DNA of 8,517 bases from NCBI GenBank assembly GCA_047629975.1, contig JBLHUT010000158.1, positions 1 to 8,517 on the forward strand. The letters are read 5' to 3'. A program made the translations under genes and the position numbers. Origin of the DNA: JBLHUT01 sp047629975 (GTDB lineage Bacteria; Pseudomonadota; Alphaproteobacteria; Rhodobacterales; Rhodobacteraceae). Below are positions 5,531-8,517 of the stretch, one piece after another (within the stretch, counting starts at the first letter, position 1; each line of letters opens with the position of its first letter). Below the pieces are notes generated by a model. That model made no database searches, had not been told where the DNA came from, and worked only from the letters and a program-made list of their open reading frames with translations.

Positions 5531-7951
5531 ATGAGCGGCTTGCCGATCACTGCTGTACTGGACGACGTGTTGGCCGCCTTGCGCGATCAGGGCCAAGTGG
5601 TTTTACAAGCGCCCCCCGGTGCGGGAAAGACCACGCTGGTCCCTTTGGCGATGTTGCGCGCCCTTGCGGGGGACGGTGTCATCATGATGCTTGAGCCACG
5701 CCGGTTGGCCGCCCGCTCTGCCGCAGAGCGCATGGCCGCACTGTTGGGTGAACCTGTCGGCGAGCAGGTCGGTTACAGGATAAAGGGCGCAGCAAAGGTC
5801 TCGGCGCGCACCCGCATCGAGGTTGTCACCGAAGGGATCCTGACACGGCGTCTGCAAAGTGACCCGGAATTGCGTGGGATCAGCGCAGTTATTTTCGACG
5901 AATTTCACGAGCGCTCGCTGAACGGCGATCTCGGGCTGGCCTTGTGCCTGGAGGTGCGTGCCGCCCTGCGCGAGGATCTTTTGCTGGTTGTGATGTCTGC
6001 CACACTGGAGGCAGAACCGGTCGCCGCGTTGATGGGCGGCGCGCCGGTGATCACGTCTCAAGGGCGCAGCTTTCCGGTCGACGTACAATATCTGGACCGT
6101 CCGCGCGCCCGAACCGCGCGGCTTGAGGCGGACGTCGCGGCGCTGACCGTGCAGGCGCTGACGCAGACTTCCGGCTCTGTTCTGGTGTTCTTGCCCGGAG
6201 AGGGCGAAATCAGGCGGGTGGAGCGGGCCTTGACCAGCCTGATCGATCCTGCAATCGCCGTTCATCCGCTTTTCGGGGCGATGCCATTTGCGCAGCAACA
6301 AGCCGCGATTGCACCACCCGGTGCAGGACGCAAGGTCGTGCTGGCCACTTCGATCGCGGAAACATCGCTGACAATCGAGGGGATTACCGCAGTGGTTGAC
6401 GCGGGTCTGGCGCGCCGCGCACGGTTTGATCCCGGATCGGGCATGTCGAAACTGGTCACAGAACGTGTCACCCAGGCCGAGGCCAGACAGCGGGCCGGTC
6501 GCGCGGGGCGGTTGGCCCCCGGCGTGTGCTTCAAACTCTGGACAAAGGGCGAAGACGGCGCGCTGGCCGCCTTTCCCCCCGCCGAAATCGAGGCCGCAGA
6601 CCTGACGGGGCTGGCGCTGGAACTGGCGCTTTGGGGGGGCGACAGCCTGCCGTTTCTGACCCCGCCGCCAGTGGGCGCAATGCGCGAGGCGCGGGAGCTG
6701 TTGCAAGGGTTGGGCGCGCTGGACGCAAAGAACCGGCTGACCCCGCACGGACGTGCCGTTGCCAGACTGCCCCTGCATCCACGCCTTGGCCACATGCTGC
6801 TGCGTGCCGGTAAGGACGCAGCTCCTTTGGCTGCGATGCTGACCGAACGTGACCCCCTGCGCGGTGCAGGCTGCGATCTGCACCCCCGCATAGAGGTCAT
6901 CGTGCATGGACCTGTGCGGCCTGAAAACCGTGCCGCAATCGACCAGATCCGACGCGAGAGCAAACGGCTGGCAAAGCTGGCACCGCCCTGCCCCGCGTTG
7001 CCCTTTGCCGAAGCCGCAGCTCTTGCGTTTCCCGACCGGATCGGACTGAAGCGCCCCGGTGATCCGCCGCGCTGGTTGTTATCGGGTGGCAAAGGCGCGG
7101 TCATGGACGCCGCCGATAGTTTGGCACAAACCCGCCTTTTGGTGGTGCTGGATGCCGACGGCGACCCGACAGAGGCACGCATTCGCCTTGCCGCCCCCCT
7201 GAGCGACAGCGCCTTGCGCCGCCTGTTCGAGGACCGGATAATCTGGCATAAAACCGCTCTTTGGTCGCGCCGCGAGCGCAAGGTGCTGGCCCGTGACCAA
7301 GAGATGTTCGGCGCACTTGTCCTGCGCGATCAGGTCTGGCGCGATGCTCCTGACACGGTGCTGGCGCGTGCTGCACTTGACGGTGTACGCCAGTTGGGCC
7401 TGCCGTGGAGCGATGCCGCCCGCAGGCTTCAGGCCCGTGGGCTGCTTTTTCACGAAACGGGCGGAGACATCGCCGACCTGTCGGACACAGCCCTGATTGA
7501 CACCGCACAGACGTGGCTGCTCCCTTATCTTGACGGGGTGCGCACCGCCGAGAATATCCGCGCGCTCGATCTGCTGGAGCCGCTCCGGATGCACATCGGT
7601 TGGGCCGCCCTTCAGGCGCTTGACGCGCAGGTGCCCAGCCATTTCACGACCCCGATGGATCGCAAGATTGCCATTGATTATGCTGGCGACCACCCCGAGG
7701 TCAGTTTGCGCATTCAAGAAATGTTCGGCGTCACCGTGCACCCGACAGTCGGCCCTGCCCGGCGACCGCTGCGCGTCACACTGTTGTCACCCGCCGGACG
7801 GCCCCTGCAAACAACGATGGACCTGCCCGGCTTCTGGGCAAGCTCGTACGCGGACGTTCGCAAGGACATGCGCGGACGCTATCCCCGCCATCCGTGGCCA
7901 GAGGACCCGACACGTGCCGACCCCACGCTGCGGGTCAAAAAACGCAGTTAA
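5531..7951 (+). CDS. hrpB: ATP-dependent helicase HrpB
   Basis: This 806-residue DEAH-box-type (superfamily 2) RNA helicase has the full HrpB length. The first RecA-like domain contains Walker A APPGAGKTT (27-35), EPRRLAARSAAER (55-67), motif II DEFHERSL (123-130; DEFH is normal for HrpB) and motif III SAT (156-158). The second contains LATSIAETSLTIEG (271-284) and motif VI QRAGRAGR (320-327). A helicase-associated region follows from about 355 to 450. The HrpB-specific C-terminal domain occupies roughly the last 130 residues and ends with the characteristic RGYPRHPWPEDP-like segment, here RGRYPRHPWPEDPTRADPT. The biological role of HrpB is poorly defined. The start ATG is preceded by GGAAAGG at 5519-5525. 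The gene converges on the CoxM-like gene with 43 bases between the stops, where I see no clear terminator. Confidence 0.95.
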   Translation: MSGLPITAVLDDVLAALRDQGQVVLQAPPGAGKTTLVPLAMLRALAGDGVIMMLEPRRLAARSAAERMAALLGEPVGEQVGYRIKGAAKVSARTRIEVVTEGILTRRLQSDPELRGISAVIFDEFHERSLNGDLGLALCLEVRAALREDLLLVVMSATLEAEPVAALMGGAPVITSQGRSFPVDVQYLDRPRARTARLEADVAALTVQALTQTSGSVLVFLPGEGEIRRVERALTSLIDPAIAVHPLFGAMPFAQQQAAIAPPGAGRKVVLATSIAETSLTIEGITAVVDAGLARRARFDPGSGMSKLVTERVTQAEARQRAGRAGRLAPGVCFKLWTKGEDGALAAFPPAEIEAADLTGLALELALWGGDSLPFLTPPPVGAMREARELLQGLGALDAKNRLTPHGRAVARLPLHPRLGHMLLRAGKDAAPLAAMLTERDPLRGAGCDLHPRIEVIVHGPVRPENRAAIDQIRRESKRLAKLAPPCPALPFAEAAALAFPDRIGLKRPGDPPRWLLSGGKGAVMDAADSLAQTRLLVVLDADGDPTEARIRLAAPLSDSALRRLFEDRIIWHKTALWSRRERKVLARDQEMFGALVLRDQVWRDAPDTVLARAALDGVRQLGLPWSDAARRLQARGLLFHETGGDIADLSDTALIDTAQTWLLPYLDGVRTAENIRALDLLEPLRMHIGWAALQALDAQVPSHFTTPMDRKIAIDYAGDHPEVSLRIQEMFGVTVHPTVGPARRPLRVTLLSPAGRPLQTTMDLPGFWASSYADVRKDMRGRYPRHPWPEDPTRADPTLRVKKRS

Positions 7952-7994
7952 AAGCAGACCCTGCCCCGCAACAAGGCACCTGAAACCGGTATCA

Positions 7995-8517
7995 TCAGCT
8001 TGCAGCGGTCACCGCGCGGGCTGTCATGATCTTCACAAGATGCGCACGGTAGGCGGGCGTGCCGTGCAGATCGCCGATCATCCCGTCAGCAGCTATCGAA
8101 AGGCCGTCAATCGCTGCTGCCGTGAAATCCGCCGACAACACGGCCTCGGCCTGCGTCCAGCGGAACACGCCCTCTTCAGAGGCGCCTGTCACAGCAACCC
8201 GCACACCGTCGGCATATTTTGCGACAAACACGCCGACCAGAGCGAACCGTGACGCAGGCTGCACAAACTTCTGATAGTTCGAAACCAGCGGAATAGGCAG
8301 GCGCACTTCGGTGATAATCTCGCCCTCGTCGAGGGCCGTCTCGAACATCCCCTGAAAATAGTCGTCCGCCGGAATTTCACGCGCATTGGTCAGGATCGTG
8401 GCCCCGGTCCCCAGCACGGCTGCCGGATAGCACGCAGAAGGGTCGTTGTTGGCAACGCTGCCGCCGATTGTGCCCAGATTGCGCACAGCCGGATCACCGA
8501 TATGCGCAGCCATTCCA
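7995..8517 (-). CDS. coxM: CoxM-like FAD-binding subunit of a xanthine dehydrogenase-family molybdenum enzyme, C-terminal fragment
   Basis: The frame runs from the right window edge to a TGA at 7995-7997, about 173 residues of a protein normally near 260-290. It shows AAHIGDPAVRNLGTIGGSVA near the edge; TIGG (about 8460-8471) is one of the two FAD-binding motifs of CoxM-type medium subunits, and NNDPSACYPAAVL follows. Next come DDYFQGMFETALDEGEIITE, typical of the middle domain, and the C-terminal CO dehydrogenase flavoprotein domain with QPASRFALVGVFVAK and AVTGASEEGVFRW. In the complex, this subunit passes electrons from the iron-sulfur subunit via FAD to the acceptor. The substrate (CO or another compound) is set by the large molybdenum subunit, which is outside the window. 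The first FAD motif and the start are also outside. No small-subunit gene follows; the next gene is convergent hrpB. The symbol indicates the family only. Confidence 0.88.
   Translation of the reverse strand, partial: GMAAHIGDPAVRNLGTIGGSVANNDPSACYPAAVLGTGATILTNAREIPADDYFQGMFETALDEGEIITEVRLPIPLVSNYQKFVQPASRFALVGVFVAKYADGVRVAVTGASEEGVFRWTQAEAVLSADFTAAAIDGLSIAADGMIGDLHGTPAYRAHLVKIMTARAVTAAS

Noticed and set aside
5603..6907. 434-residue minus-strand open frame opposite hrpB
   Set aside because: It is a shadow of GC-rich codon use in hrpB: Gln/Arg/His-rich, without recognisable domains, and hrpB itself shows all helicase motifs.
7955..7965. CAGACCCTGCC directly after the hrpB stop, also found at 3530-3540 after the pth stop
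   Set aside because: Several shared 11-mers are expected by chance in a window of this size, and no structure is associated with either copy.
7497..8252. 251-residue plus-strand frame crossing the end of hrpB and the CoxM-like gene
   Set aside because: It is out of frame with hrpB and antisense to the CoxM-like gene, both of which have recognisable proteins.

Overview
The window looks like an ordinary chromosomal segment of an alphaproteobacterium, most probably the Roseobacter group (Rhodobacterales). The reasons are a GC-rich coding style, an L25/Ctc protein with a TL5 domain and acidic tail followed by pth, an HrpB helicase, a GckA-type glycerate kinase and a CoxM-like flavoprotein. I cannot name a genus. 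I see no rRNA, tRNA, transposase, phage gene, CRISPR array or defence system.

Layout. (1) Positions 1-259: 3' end of an FMN-dependent alpha-hydroxy-acid (L-lactate type) dehydrogenase on the plus strand. (2) A long hairpin (306-338) separates it from a convergent minus-strand MFS transporter (352-1512). (3) Positions 1513-1870: a 358-base divergent intergenic region with a CAGG microsatellite, an 8-bp inverted repeat and a leader in front of the L25 gene containing competing complementary segments. (4) rplY/ctc (1871-2500), closed by a textbook terminator (2537-2566). (5) pth (2762-3529), starting at TTG and carrying a long Pro/Lys-rich tail. (6) Positions 3530-3789: non-coding, with three nearly identical tandem 27-bp units, each containing a perfect palindromic core. 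(7) A small DUF2237 gene (3790-4167) and, 5 bases later, a glycerate 2-kinase (4173-5453). (8) hrpB (5531-7951). (9) The 3' end of a convergent minus-strand CoxM-like FAD subunit running off the right edge.

How the genes relate. rplY and pth both serve translation: L25 binds 5S rRNA, and Pth recycles peptidyl-tRNA. A strong terminator lies between them, so they are probably transcribed separately or by partial read-through. The DUF2237 gene and gckA are close enough to share a transcript. The carbon genes (hydroxy-acid dehydrogenase, glycerate kinase, CoxM-like flavoprotein) are in different transcription units, and nothing in the sequence ties them into one pathway.

No clearly new biological system is visible. 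The parts worth a second look are non-coding: the 27-bp palindrome array, the CAGG repeat upstream of the transporter and the rplY leader.
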